NCBI GenBank assembly: GCA_008933995.1
Contig: WARS01000050.1
Coordinates: 6,326,574-6,390,573 of the forward strand
DNA length: 64,000 nt
From: Datnioides undecimradiatus
Taxonomy: Eukaryota > Chordata > Actinopteri > Lobotiformes > Datnioididae
Reading direction: 5' to 3'
The notes under the pieces were generated by a model, which did not search any database, had not been told where the DNA came from, and saw only the letters and a list, made by a program, of their open reading frames with translations. This document shows positions 1-11,845 of this stretch, in pieces. The position numbers and the translations under genes were made by a program. The first letter of the stretch is position 1, and each line of letters starts with the position of its first letter.

Positions 1-942
1 GAAATTCATCCATACAGAAAAACCATGGATATGATGTTGCAATGAAGTCACACTTTAAGCTTTGTTCTTAGACAGGAAAGAGCTATTGCCACCACCTTTT
101 AACAGCCAATGAGTTTTTGAAATGACCATCGGCCCTTTCACCCGTGTGATGTAATGTGCAGCTAACATTGTCAATGATAATGACTATAATTTGTGCTGTT
201 ATTCAATTTCTTTGCAATCTATCCAACAGTGAAAGGTACTTTTTTTTTTTTTACTAAGCATTCAATTTTGATCTGGAATATGGATTGAGGGTCTCTCTCT
301 CTCTGAGCTCCTTCTGTAAGTCATAATTTCATGTCACAACTTCCCCGGTCACATTGCCTTTTGTGTTCTCGCTGTTAATCCACAACCCGTGACGTTTTCC
401 CAGCCTAGATGGACAAATACGTCATGGCAGTGACACCTCTACCGGTTTGCCAACATATCAATTAAGCACAGATAATAGATAGTACTAAAACTGATGTTCA
501 TCAAAACATAAGCAGGTATAGCAAGGACCTGCACAGCTTCACTGCTGATTAGACACTCAGATCACACGGTGTTTTTTTCAAAATCCCAAATAACTGACAG
601 CCACTTCCTGTGGAGCCAAACTAGTTTTACTAGTTTACTCTTGTGTGTGCGCATGTTTGTATTGTGAGTTCATCTCATTTTTCAGACGTCAGAACTAGGC
701 TGTACAGCCAATTTCAGACATTTACGATGACTGAAATCTGCACATTTTTCAGGACTTTCTACAGCAAAAATAAGTTTTAGTAGAGGAGGCCAAGACTCAG
801 CAACAGACAAACTCAGACAGGAGAATGTCTGCTCACATTTTTGCCGAGAGGTGCAGAGTCCCACTGTGACATCAATTCTTCTGACATTTGGAAACTAACT
901 CTGCCTTCTGACAGAAGCATCGGGGGATGCCTGTTGCCATAC
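1..942. other. No gene recognised
   Basis: Unique-looking AT-rich sequence with a 12-base T run at 240-252 and a short CT run at 294-304. It may be intron of the candidate left-edge gene. Confidence 0.4.
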
Positions 943-996
943 CAACAATTATCTCAGCAGTAGCAACAAGTGCTCCTGTAGGGAATTTTGGTGTCC
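943..996 (-). CDS. Candidate coding exon C of the same unrecognised gene
   Basis: 54 bases, phase 1 to phase 1. The acceptor has a good pyrimidine tract (CTCTTCTCTGATCTCTGCACAAG region) and the donor is TTG|GTATGG. It would encode TPKFPTGALVATAEIIV plus split glycines. The frame also stays open beyond the donor for about 22 codons before a stop. No family is recognised. With exons A and B it forms a consistent chain, but each piece is short enough to be chance. Confidence 0.22.
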
Positions 997-1167
997 CTTG
1001 TGCAGAGATCAGAGAAGAGCCCTAGTGCGTTCTTTAAACATTCACAGGGCAGAGCAGAAGATGCAGCAAGAGATGCAGCTTAAAAGGAGGGTCAGGGTAC
1101 AGAGTGGATGGCTGCCCACATACACTAATCTAGGAACTTTTTAACTTATATAATCCAACTTTCTTAC

Positions 1168-1206
1168 CAGAGGCATGAAGTATACCCTGTGATCTTAGAT
1201 CAGCTC
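1168..1206 (-). CDS. Candidate coding exon B of the same unrecognised gene
   Basis: 39 bases, phase 1 to phase 1, from acceptor TTTGCTACCAG to strong donor CTCTG|GTAAGAAAG on the minus strand. It would encode ADLRSQGILHAS plus split glycines. An alternative reading is a first coding exon starting at the ATG eleven bases before this acceptor (MDLLPGADLRSQGILHAS), which keeps the same frame and donor. No family is recognised. Confidence 0.22.
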
Positions 1207-1639
1207 CTGGTAGCAAATCCATCTTTTGAAGATTATGGCCACAACGAACACATCAGTTTGAGTTTCGTGTTGTGAGAGGTAGTCACACATTTCATGCACT
1301 TAATAAGCTGCTTAGGGGAAATTAAGAAAAGGCCAAGCTCCATTGAGAAACAAAACAGTGCCTAGGCAATAGGAAAACACAGCAAGCTTGTTTATGTGCA
1401 GTAACCCAGCATTTTCTAGACTAAAGTTGCTTCAAAACAAGAACACTTTCTGGATCAGTAAGAGTGAGCAGCTACAAACACATGCACATACACAACAGCT
1501 CTAATAACAATAATGACACCCTTTACTATAGCAGGTTTTTGGCAAAAGACGTGTTTCCCCTTGTAAACTGCAGGTCTGGCAGCTGTAGCTAGACAAAGTA
1601 ACTGTAAACACAAATAACAAAGCAAGATCCTTTTCCTAC

Positions 1640-1723
1640 CTGTTGCTATAGTTTCAGTAGGCAGCCATGCAGCAGCATCTAGAAGAGGTGTCAATCTGTC
1701 AGACACTGCCAGGGCTCCAGAGC
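1640..1723 (-). CDS. Candidate coding exon A of an unrecognised gene
   Basis: 84 bases, phase 1 to phase 1, between acceptor GGCACAG and donor ACAG|GTAGGAAAAG on the minus strand. It would encode about 28 residues including SDRLTPLLDAAAWLPTETIA. I do not recognise the protein. An in-frame TAA lies upstream, so the exon cannot extend past about 1735 without splicing. The acceptor's pyrimidine tract is weak, which lowers confidence. Neighbouring segments at 1168-1206 and 943-996 share its phase and would continue the frame. Confidence 0.25.
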
Positions 1724-4617
1724 CTGTGCCTTTGCTTTATCCCAGCACTGTGGCAACAACAGTAAACGAACACCGTGTCGACCAGGGCATGATTCATTAA
1801 CCAATACACAGCACAAGATACACACAAGGTGCCCATGGCTACTAATGTATAATTATATATGGCTTAAAATGAGGGAGAGAAAAAAAAGCGTGGGCATCTA
1901 ATCCTCGCTTTCCTTTTTTGGGCTGATTTCAACACAACAACATTGCTCTGGAGTCGGAGATCTTAGCAAGCGAACACTTAGTTAAACCAAAGTTTTTGTT
2001 CCATCCTCACCACATCCTGACAGCTGGGGTGGGGGGCTGGTTCTTAAATTGGCAAAATCTATTAAGCCAGTCGCTGTGGAAAAGACCTCTTCAGCCCTAC
2101 CTTTCAACACTCGCAGCCACCCTGTGGGTAGATGGGCCGAACGCCAGCAGGCTACAACATAGGTGTTCTTCTCCCCAGGTAACCTTCTTGGTAAGTTGGC
2201 ATCATGTTACTGTACATGGGGCTCGCCTTTCACAGTTACGGTAACCAAGGCTGAGAACTTCCCTTGTCACATTGCCTTTTTTATTACTGCCTGCAGACAG
2301 CGGAACCACCCTTTTGTTGGTGTAAACTATCATGCAGGCACTCAGCTAGACTTAAATCTACTTCTAGGCATTTCAATCTTAGCATACCACAAATTATTGA
2401 TAAGTTGAACACAGCAAAAGAAATTTAAGTAATGTTGATGCCATGAGTCACATCTTTCAGGAGGCTTAAACTTGTTGATGCAAACAGAAAGAGCAGATGG
2501 CCAAAACATCAATGTTATGTGAAGTGTGGATGAAATTTTTAGAATAGGACTCTTTTTGAACACAAATACTTTTAAGTTCTGTATGATTAACTTTATAAAG
2601 ATGTATTACAGACAGAAATTACATACAACACAGTTGCACAGACTTTGTACTTTAGTAGCTGGTAAACATGCAGAAAAAAAAGTTATATGCTACTCTCGAC
2701 TGGACCCACAGGTAGCAGGAGTTTGACTTGCACAGTGGTATCTTATGAATGAGGACTCTCCACTGTATAGCCTTGCCTTTAGCTGCGGGCTGTGCTCTAA
2801 GTGGACTGAGAGGAGCTATGCTATTTCTAGTTTGGACGGTGCATCGTCTGTCAATTAGCTATAATATAAAGCAGGTCACCAGTACGAGTGACCTACTTCC
2901 ACAATAAAATGCAAATAGAGCATAAAGACTCTTATTGCAACTCTGTATGAGTTGAGATATCCTTTTCTCTTTGTGAGGCGAGCATGTGCAGGCGATGCGA
3001 AAAATTACCCAAACTACCACAATTATGAGATGTGCATAAAAAAATGTGACCAGGATCCACGCTGTTACTTCCTCTGTAGGTTTCAGTTTGTTTGTTTGAT
3101 AACGGATTGCATTAACACATCTCATCTCCCGTACCCTCTCGCAGGCGAATTAGGTCACCTTGCAGTGACTCATAAGCAGGAATGTATAATTAGTTACCTG
3201 TTACACCAGTTACTCATTGACTCATCCACCTATGATGGTAGGAGTGTCCAACGCTATTCATTTAGCCATTAGCTGCCCACTAGAATTTATTATCAGAGGG
3301 GAAGACTGAAACCATTGAAAGGTCATAAATTGAAAACTGAGAGGCATGGGAATGTGCTGCGGCCTTTAGTGTCACAGCTGCTCTGCTCAACTTCCTCTCC
3401 GAGTGCATTTCCTGATTTCACTTCATCCAACATGGCTAAATGGTTGGGTGCTTTCTGTTTTAGGAAACCAGACACGGCTAAATTATAGACCCCACCTAAC
3501 CCCAGTGTTGGCTATATTTTGACATGAAAGCCTGACGAATTGACCGAAGTCAAACCGGCTAGTTAACAATAATGACAGCAGTGTAACAATACTAGTGGGC
3601 AACCTAAGACAGTCAACAGGCAGGAAATATCAGGTTGCGAACTACATCGTTTTGTTTTTATAACATGGGCATATGACTTCAAATAAATAGGTCACCCATG
3701 CTCTGGGTCAAGATTTGTCACAAAGGGCGGAAGGCAGCTAGCTCAGTCGCCATGTAGCAACCACTAGCCAAGCTTCCCACAACTAGCGTGTGAGAACACA
3801 ACTAACACCCCAAAGAAACAAGAAAACAACGGAAACACAATAGCAGGTTATATTTTAAACTTCTAAACGGTGCCACTGTCGCGAACAGTAGTTAAGCCAG
3901 CAGTTAAAACATAAGCCAAAGCACGGTTAGGTAGCTGCTGTCCAAAGGCTAGCTGTACTGACAAACCAAGAGCTTGCTGTACGGCTAAAGGTAGCGTTAG
4001 CCTCTGTTTTATGAAATTGCGATCGACGTCCAGCTTTGACAATAACACGACAGTGCACGACTCCTAATGCGCAGTGTCTCGAAATAAATATAAACGCAAT
4101 TGAGCGCACGCTGTTATTGGTTGTCGTAACTAATCGTCAGAGATTTTTCTTAGTATTCTAGTTAATAGCCTCAGCCGTGATAGCAAGCTAACATAGCTAA
4201 ATGGGCTAGCAGGCTACCTCAGCTCCGCTACTTTGCATTTCTCAGCAACGTTCAACAACCAGTCCACAGATACACCGAGTATCGCCAAGTTAAGGCTGTC
4301 TAACGTGAGGCTATGTAACACTGGTCGGTAAACAGTTAGGGTGGTATTAGTACAAGTTAATACAAATTTCAACAGTGTACGTAGCCAACGTTCTTGCCAT
4401 CCAAGCTAACGTTAACGTGGCTACACAGTGGCTCGTCTACACAGGCGATAACTCGTGTAACTTAACTTTAGCCTCTTGTGTTGTGCTAATCGTCTAACAA
4501 TTTGTAACACAACTTTTAATCAGGCTGTAACAGATCTGCGGGGCTGAGATCGTGCATAATCATATAGATACGTTTCCAAGATGTCAGCTTTAGTTAGATA
4601 GATTCTTAGCTACTTAC
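1724..4617. other. Probable intron or intergenic DNA
   Basis: Open stretches on both strands are short and start or end nowhere near good splice sites. CpG density rises from about 3700 rightwards. I see no recognisable domain. Confidence 0.4.
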
Positions 4618-4850
4618 AAATAGCAGGCTGAACATTGAAATCCCGTGACTACCCCGGAGAAAGTGGAGGGAGTGTAGAAACCGCTGCCAGGTCGCCTTTT
4701 TGTTCCTCTTCAATGTGGCAGCTTGAATTCTCGTCGGAGGTCGGGAACTGTTGTTGGGGAGGAGCCTCCTCAGTTTCCCGACTCCTTCAGGTGCCGTCGG
4801 AAAATGCGCTTAGAGGTAGCCCCAGTCCAGTTAATGGCAGGTCAACAAAA
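4618..4850 (-). other. Candidate non-coding first exon and promoter region of the left-edge gene
   Basis: CpG-containing sequence ending on the minus strand in CTGCTATTT|GTAAGTAGC, a good 5' splice site (intron starts 4617). The flanks, about 3700-5400, have more CpG and GTTAAC/GCTAAC words than the rest of the window, as seen around fish housekeeping promoters. I infer the start of a minus-strand gene reading towards the left edge, possibly joining the exons at 1723 and below. The 5' limit is a guess. Confidence 0.3.
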
Positions 4851-4859
4851 TAACTGGGA

Positions 4860-6044
4860 AATCTATCAGTTTCTATAACACGCGAGTGTACACGTGTTTT
4901 GACATTTTGAGAACGCTCACTCAGCGAAGTGCTCAGTGAGTGAGCAATGCATTTCTGTTACAGCAAACGAAGGGCTAAACGTTCTCTATACGACTACATT
5001 GTCTTAAACAGAGTTGTGTCTGAAGTTGTGTACAGTGTTGCAGGATTAAGCACAATATGCTGTATAACACTTGTGGGATCTTTTATTTGTGTATCACATT
5101 TTTTTAGATTGAAACAAAAATGTTACGTCTCATTAAAGGAGCACATTATGGCCTATTTTCAATACTTCAACTAGTTGCACGAATTTACCGGGTTCACACA
5201 AACGCAGCGTGGAGGGTCTGGCGTCAGTACGACGTAAGAAGAATCCGGGTGCACGATGACAGCTCACCATGGTGACGACAGTTCCAGAAAATAACCGCAC
5301 GATATTATCCCTGTGCTCGTGGGTTGTTTTACAACACAGCCTTTTATCAAATGTCTTTAGCCAATCACGTTTCAAATGTTTCTAACAGGCACTTTAGGTG
5401 TTCATATTGCAGATAGGGTGGGGCAACAGTTCTGTCTAGAGTTTATTTATCAGAATTTGTGTGTGTGTCTGTGTGTGTTTACAAAAGAACATACCGTATA
5501 TTCACCACCTATATTTTAGATAGACATCTGTTTCATCGTATAACGTTGTTACATTGGCTTCGTAATATTTCTCTATCTAGCATCATAAAGTTGGGCATAC
5601 TTGTCCTTCTGTTGCAGAAGAGCACCAAAGGTGATTTGTTCCTGGGACTCTTTTAGGGGCGTGCTTCTGTTAGAATGACATCCAAAGACAGGGCAAACTA
5701 AAACAAATATCGATAGTGTTTATATATTTTAATTTTGATGCCAATTCTTTTCATGTTATCTGCAATGAATGGGCATTCCAAGTAGATTTAGACACAACTG
5801 TTTTTAAATTGCTCAGACAAGCAAAAGATTATGAGTACAGATCACCGCTTACTTTCAGATCAGACAAGGATGTTGAGGCCTGAAATACTGCTTTTAGTAT
5901 AATGGTATAGCTCCCTCTAGTGTCCATTCTTTTACCTGCAACAGAATTTCATATTACAATTTCTTGTATATATATGACTTCATACTGACTACATGTCCTT
6001 TTATATAATATCGACATGCAGTAGACAGAAATAAGAACCAGACG
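4860..6044. other. Intergenic region between the candidate promoter and the col8a2 3' end
   Basis: The 5180-5400 part is CpG-rich, with a CCAAT box (GCCAATCACG near 5362) and CRE-like CGTCAGTACGACGT near 5221, so it may be part of the same promoter area. A CTCF-like site lies at 5911-5925. No gene is seen. Confidence 0.4.
5911..5925 (-). promoter_or_regulatory. CTCF-like site
   Basis: Minus strand GGACACTAGAGGGAGC resembles the CTCF core CCAC(C/T)AG(A/G)GGGC, with a mismatch near the 3' end. It sits between the col8a2 3' end and the candidate left-edge promoter, a sensible boundary position. Motif match only. Confidence 0.35.
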
Positions 6045-6062
6045 CCAACATACAAGAAAGTT

Positions 6063-6068
6063 TTTATT
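6063..6068 (-). terminator. Poly(A) signal AATAAA, likely distal col8a2 end
   Basis: TTTATT on the plus strand is AATAAA on the minus strand. It is followed 30-70 bases later by the T-rich stretch GTTCTTATTTCTGTCT, as expected of a cleavage/polyadenylation site. Confidence 0.5.
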
Positions 6069-6438
6069 GATGTGGTATCAATACAATCAAGTACTGTAGA
6101 TCTTGTATAAGCAGACAAACATTTTCAATCAAAAAGAGTGCATTTATACCCAAATTCTATTGCATAGAGTGCACGCAATAGCCTTGTATGACAAAAATCC
6201 TATAACTTGATACATTGAACATAACACAAATAGAAAATAAAAGTCCACAAATAATCCTTCACAAACAACGCTAGAATGCTAACTACATGTTGTAAATGCT
6301 CTTAACTCATCATTGCTGTTAAATACCATTTATACGTTCTAGGCTTCGGTGGTCGGTTTTGGCATCCCTATTAAATTATCATAAATGTATAAATACATCT
6401 TCATTAATTTCATGTGCAAATGGGAATGGCCGTTTGTA

Positions 6439-6444
6439 TTTATT
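6439..6444 (-). terminator. Possible intermediate poly(A) signal AATAAA
   Basis: Minus-strand AATAAA (within TTTCAATAAATAC), about 3.0 kb after the col8a2 stop codon. This rests on the hexamer alone. Confidence 0.3.
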
Positions 6445-7647
6445 GAAACTAAAACAAACAAATATCCCTTAAGAACCGAAGCAAGGCGTTTACAAAAATC
6501 TTTTTTTTTCTTTTACTTTTTCAAGAAAACCAGAAAAAAAACCCACTTCAAAGCAATTTGTGATTGAGACGGTACATGGATCTTACTGACACTTGTTAAA
6601 TGATTTGCACACAGGGCAAACTCTGCAAGCAAGTGACATTGTCTATGAAAACATAAGGACAGAGAGTAATAGCCACATGTAACTCACATCACCGTTTCAT
6701 GTGTCCAAAAAGAGAAGGCGACAAAAAAAGGCAACATACAGTACATAACGAGCCTTGGACTGTCTTGTAGACTCACATTACAATAATGATACAGAGCAGT
6801 TGTAAGTGGGTTATGAAAATGTTATGTGATAGAAAGGGCATGAGCAAGTGCATTGTTAGCATTACATAGATGTAAACTACAGATTAGGCCTCATTCTAGC
6901 ACTGCATTTCCAGAGCAACTTGAAGGAGTTACTGTTTATGTGTATGTGACACAGTATGGTAGATGATTTATAGAAGCGATTGTTAATCAGTCTAATAGTA
7001 TACATTCATTATGATTGCAAAGCTCAATATTTGGCACAGTCTTCCTGTACATTGACATTCCTCCATCAAGGTGAAAGGTAGTCCTAAATTCAGTGTAATG
7101 AAAGCATTAAATTGGAATTCTATCTGAGCTCCGGCATGTAAAGGCTTGGAGTATCTTGAGTTTTCCTAAACCTGTTTATCTCCTCTCTCCTGTAACTGCA
7201 ACCATTAAATAAAATATCTTGCACACTTCAACGGAATATCTTTTTTTCTTTTTAATTTTTGTTCATGACTTGGTACAACACATTAATTATTGCACACCAT
7301 TATGCCACTTAACGGACCAATATGCAATCTAGTCGTAACAAAAGTGTTTAGAAGTTAACCAGCTCAAACTGTCAATTTGATTTCAGTGTTCTGTGTCTCC
7401 CATAAACTTTTCATTACATTCATTATTAATCTGTTTTTATCACGTGTTCCCCTACTTTGTAAAGGCACCATCAGAGTGAAATTTTGTTAAAAACCCAAAG
7501 GACACTGAAATATTTGGAAGTTAAATTAGTTGTGAAACATTGACTGGACTGTGAGCTCTTCCCAAGCTTTTGTAACTTTGGTAAGTTTGTTATTATCTTT
7601 GCTGAGGTGTTCATGACCTGAATGCCAGGGGGGCAATGCGACACAAC

Positions 7648-7650
<3 letters not shown>

Positions 7651-7693
<43 letters not shown>

Positions 7694-7698
7694 CACAC
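7651..7698. repeat. (AC)n microsatellite
   Basis: About 24 AC units with one GC interruption near 7687, inside the probable col8a2 3'UTR. Confidence 0.95.
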
Positions 7699-8622
7699 TT
7701 GGACACAGTGAGAGACAGAAGGCCACGCCTACTTAACAGACAAGCACATGCACACAGGCACACAGCAAGTATCTTTAATGCCTCATCCGACGGATATGAG
7801 TAAATACAGGGCTCTCACCCCTGGCCCACCACCTCTTCCAGAAATCTGGCAGGAGTTTGTTAAATGTTACATAACCTGTATTTCACAACCTGTGGGCCTC
7901 AGTCAGTGCCTTTACTTATTCATGGAGAAAATGCAGATTCTCATTTCCCACTGAATACTTTGACATTATTCAGTACTGAAACATTTTGTCCTTGAAGCCC
8001 CACATATTTTGTAAAGCTAACGAACAACAATTCAGCTATTTTTTACACAATGGTTTAGGAATTAATAGAGCATCTTTTCACTCAGAAGTACAAATGATTC
8101 AGAACTGCTTTCATTTGCATGGCAGTAAGTCACACAGAAGTTGATACTGAAGAATGGAAGTTGTTTTTTTTTACTTGTCATTCATTTGTCTAAACAGGTT
8201 TATAGCCCTTCACATATTTTGCAATTGGTGATCAGAATGTTGCTTACATAGTATGGCAGTACAGATTGCTCACTTGTTAACATGGTACTGATGTATTAAT
8301 AGGTAGTAAACCATTAGAAAGGAGTGATGTCATAGTCAGAGCATCTGAAGAAAATGCCTGCGACCAGGTGGTGGGCTTTGCAGTGCAATGGGGAAATCAG
8401 ATCAATACAAAGAAGCAGGCCATTGATCCAGCTATGGTTTGTGTCCTTGCTGTCCATTTTGCAGTTGCTCTCAGTATCTTTTCTATGGCATGTAAACATT
8501 GACTGTATGCATACTACATATTGTCCTGAAAGTTTAAAAAAAGACATAGTCCTTGCATGATGTTGCTGATTCTCCTTAATGGGGCAGTTTAAATGTAGTA
8601 ATTTTAATACTGCAAGGTCATA

Positions 8623-8628
8623 TTTATT
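8623..8628 (-). terminator. Possible proximal poly(A) signal AATAAA
   Basis: Minus-strand AATAAA about 850 bases after the col8a2 stop codon; use of it would give a short 3'UTR. This rests on the hexamer alone. Confidence 0.3.
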
Positions 8629-9478
8629 CTTGGATTGTATTTCTTGGGTTGCATTCCAGGACAGCTCAATAAATTATAAGACAGGTTACTAAATTCAGAA
8701 AGGAACAGAGAAATAAGGACCCAACAGATGCTTATGTCAACTGACTGTTAAAATATATTTCTCACCGAAGAAACAAAGATTGAATCCCATTAATAATTTT
8801 AACATAGCAATTGTTTAGAGTACCAAACAGGTCAAACAGAAGAAACATGAAAAGTAATGGTTTTACAGCACCAAATTCCTTGTTTTGCTATTTTTTGTCT
8901 CTATATTCTATAATTGTTGCTCTCTATGTCAGTATTGCCATTCACGGTTTAAATAAGAACACAAGGGGGGCACGACTGCAGCCAGAGGAACCAATCACCC
9001 CCCAGGGTCTGGTGATGTCGTCCTTATGATGTCAGAGCATGAGGGCAGGATGTGCAGTCACATGGGAAGGTCTGTTACTAGCACATTACAAAGTAAGGCA
9101 CTTAATAGTCTGAATCCAACAAACAACAACAACAATGATGACAAGGACCAAATAATAACAATAAAATTATGACAATATAATAATTAAAATAATATAAGCT
9201 AAAAAACACCAACATAAAATAAAACCCAAAACACACATTTGTAGAACACCAAAACAAAGAACACAGTATGAAATTCCTTCCCCTGCCTTTCCATATTTCT
9301 TTCACAAAGTTTGTTTTTTTTCTTTCACTGATGATGTTGAGGGTCAGACAGATAAACACAATGGCAATAATAATGAGAATCCTATGGGTTTTGTGTTTCT
9401 ATTATGGCTGCAGGTAATTTAGGTTTAGGGCTGCTTTGAGGTGCCAATAATGGAACATGTTTGAATGAAAGGGCAGCG

Positions 9479-11382
9479 TTATGTGGGACAGAGCAGGAAT
9501 CCTGAGAAGGAGGAGTGGATGTACTCGGTAGAATAGAGGCCATTTGCCTGATCCGAGGGCATCTGGACCCATACCTGGTCCCCCTCCTTCAACTCTAGGA
9601 CAGCACTACCAGATGCCTGGTCCATGTAGCCTTTCTTGTATTCATCATAGGTGTAAGTGGCTGGTACATTGTTCTTGTACAGTGCCACCCACAAGCTAGT
9701 TCCCTTTACATGCATATGGTATGCAAAGTAGTAGACACCGGATAGAGGAGCAGTAAACATGCCAGTAGCGGAACTGTAGGCATTTTGCCCGTTGTACAGG
9801 GTCCTGTCAAATTTGATTGGCATGGCAGAGGGAGGGAAAGGTGTGGTGAGGATGGCTGTGAAGGCTGGCGCCACAGAGGCAGAGAGCGGAACTTGACTGT
9901 ATGCAGGGCCCTTTCTGTCTCCTGGTATTTCACCCCCTTCCAACTCTGAACCTGCCGGCCCTGCAACAACTGTTTGGCCATTTCCTGGAGGACCAGGGGG
10001 CCCTGGCGGTCCAGGAGGGCCAGGATTACCATTAAGTCCAGCAGGGCCTGGTTTCCCTGGAGGACCTTGGGGACCTATTGCTCCCTTCTCTCCCAATTTA
10101 CCAAGTCCTGGAGGTCCAGTAAGTCCAGGTTCACCCTTTGGGCCAGGGACACCCTGTGGCCCCATAGGACCCATAGGCCCCTGTAGACCTGGAATGCCTG
10201 ACTGTCCCCTGGGGCCAGGTGTCCCCATAAACCCTATCTCACCTTTAGGCCCTGGTGCACCTGTCAGCCCTGGATTACCAGGTAAGCCAATATGCCCTGC
10301 CTCACCTTTGGGTCCAGGTTTTCCAATTGGACCATTAGGACCAGGAATGCCTTTTTCCCCAGGGATTCCAGGTTTTCCAGAGGGTCCACTGGGGCCTTGA
10401 TCCCCTCTGAGGCCAGGCAGTCCTGGAGGGCCCTGGGGCCCAAGCTCTCCCTTCTGTCCTGGCATTCCATGTTTTCCTGGTAGTCCCATTGGACCTTGAA
10501 GTCCTGGTGGTCCTGACTGTCCATCAAGACCTGGCTCCCCAACTGGGCCCACCATTCCTTGCTCTCCTTTGTCCCCTGGAAGACCAGGCAACCCACTGTG
10601 TCCCTTTTCTCCTTTTGGCCCACTCAGACCAGGTTTCCCATAGCCAGGAGGCCCAGGAAATCCAGAAGAACCTCTGGGCCCTGGCTCACCTTTTGGACCT
10701 GGTTGACCTGGTTCTCCAGGAAGTCCATCTAACCCAGGTTTTCCTAACCCAACTGGGCCTGGTAGACCTTGAAGACCTGGAGCCCCAGACTCTCCTGGTT
10801 GTCCTCGATCCCCTGGAAGTCCTTGATCACCTTTAAGACCAGGCAGTCCAGGCAAACCTTTCAGTCCTGGTTTGCCTATACCTGGAGGACCAGGGGTTCC
10901 TGTGCTGCCTTTCAGCCCAGGAGGACCCCTTATACCTGTAGGCCCTGGCTTCCCATTTCCATTCTCACCCTTAGGCCCACGCTCACCTGGTAGACCAGCA
11001 CCACCCTTTATTCCTGGTTCACCCCGAATCCCCGGAGGACCTCTCATGCCTGGAAGTCCAGGTTTGCCATTCAGAGACAAGCCAGCTGGACCAGGGAGAC
11101 CAGGCTGACCTGGAGGACCTCTGGGACCTGGTTCTCCCCGAGGGCCAACCTCACCATTAAGTCCTGGCATCCCCTTGGGCCCAATTTTTCCTGGAAGACC
11201 TGGAAGTCCAGGCTTACCAATTCCTGGAAAGCCAGAAGGCCCCTGAGGCCCTGGCTGGCCATTAAGACCCGGCTTTCCCAGTCCAGGTTTTCCTGGAGGT
11301 CCTGGTGGCCCTGGAGGGCCTCTTGATCCAGGTTTCCCTTGGGGTCCTGGTTCCCCCTTAATCTCCATCATGGGTGGCATGT
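9479..11382 (-). CDS. col8a2: Collagen type VIII alpha 2 chain, main coding exon (triple helix and C1q NC1)
   Basis: Short-chain, network-forming extracellular collagen of basement membranes; in vertebrates it is a major component of Descemet's membrane of the cornea and of vessel walls. This single exon encodes 633 residues after a split Asp codon, then TAA. Exon residues 9 to about 467 are Gly-X-Y repeats with eight short interruptions. About 468-500 is a linker, and about 501-633 is a C1q/TNF-like trimerisation domain with [24 protein letters not shown] and [14 protein letters not shown]. The end, FSGFLLCPT, and the [10 protein letters not shown] stretch match what I recall of COL8A2; COL8A1 ends FSGYLLYPM. 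The acceptor is TATTTATAG at 11383-11391 on the minus strand. A helix encoded in one uninterrupted exon is typical of types VIII and X. No breaks are seen, and the gene looks intact. Confidence 0.98.
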
Positions 11383-11794
11383 CTATAAATAGAGAGGATG
11401 ATCGTATCAGTAATAATGCATTTGTATTAAAGAAGTTGAAAATTTAACAATTTAATGAACCATTGTTAGCAAAAAATATAAAAAATAATTTATGTAGGTA
11501 AAAGATTCAGGTAAAAAAAAACCCAAATGAATGTGGAGCCAGTTCAATCCCAGAACTGCTGCAATATTAGAGGTGAATTCAGGAAACCACCTGTTTTCTT
11601 CTCCAAAAGGACCACTGCTTCATCAACACCTAAAAAGTAGGGATGGCTCGGACCTTGCACATTACTGACAGTTTGCGATAATGGTGTCAGCTGATACAAA
11701 AGTTTAAACAACCTTTTCAACCAATACCTTATTTGTTGATAGCATTTGTTTTGACATATGTGTTATTCCTGTTTTGTGTCCACAGTTTTGTTAA

Positions 11795-11845
11795 TTTTCC
11801 CACTATAGGATAAATAAAGTGTTATGTTATCTCTTATCTTTTATT
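11795..11845 (+). repeat. Possible retroposon 3' tail
   Basis: TTCCCACTATAGGATAAATAAAGTG followed by a TTATCTCTTATC stretch resembles the 3' end common to fish non-LTR retroposons (…ATAAAGTatctatc…). No body of an element is recognised upstream. Confidence 0.3.

Larger units (their letters stand above)
6045..9478 (-). other. col8a2: Probable col8a2 3'UTR (about 3.4 kb)
   Basis: There is no other gene between the TAA at 9479-9481 and a canonical AATAAA on the minus strand at 6063-6068. A T-rich downstream element (minus strand, about 5995-6035) follows that signal, giving likely cleavage near 6045. Earlier minus-strand AATAAA hexamers at 8623-8628 and 6439-6444 could give shorter 3'UTRs; a further one at 5442-5447 could give a longer one. 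The stretch is AT-rich, with low-complexity sequence at about 9110-9240 and a CA repeat at 7651-7698. The exact end is inferred; no transcript evidence is visible. Confidence 0.55.

Noticed and set aside
10194-11108. Proline- and glycine-rich open frames on the plus strand opposite the collagen exon
   Set aside because: They are the complement of Gly-X-Y codons (GGN CCN reads as proline/glycine on both strands); they have no start context, splice sites or family features.
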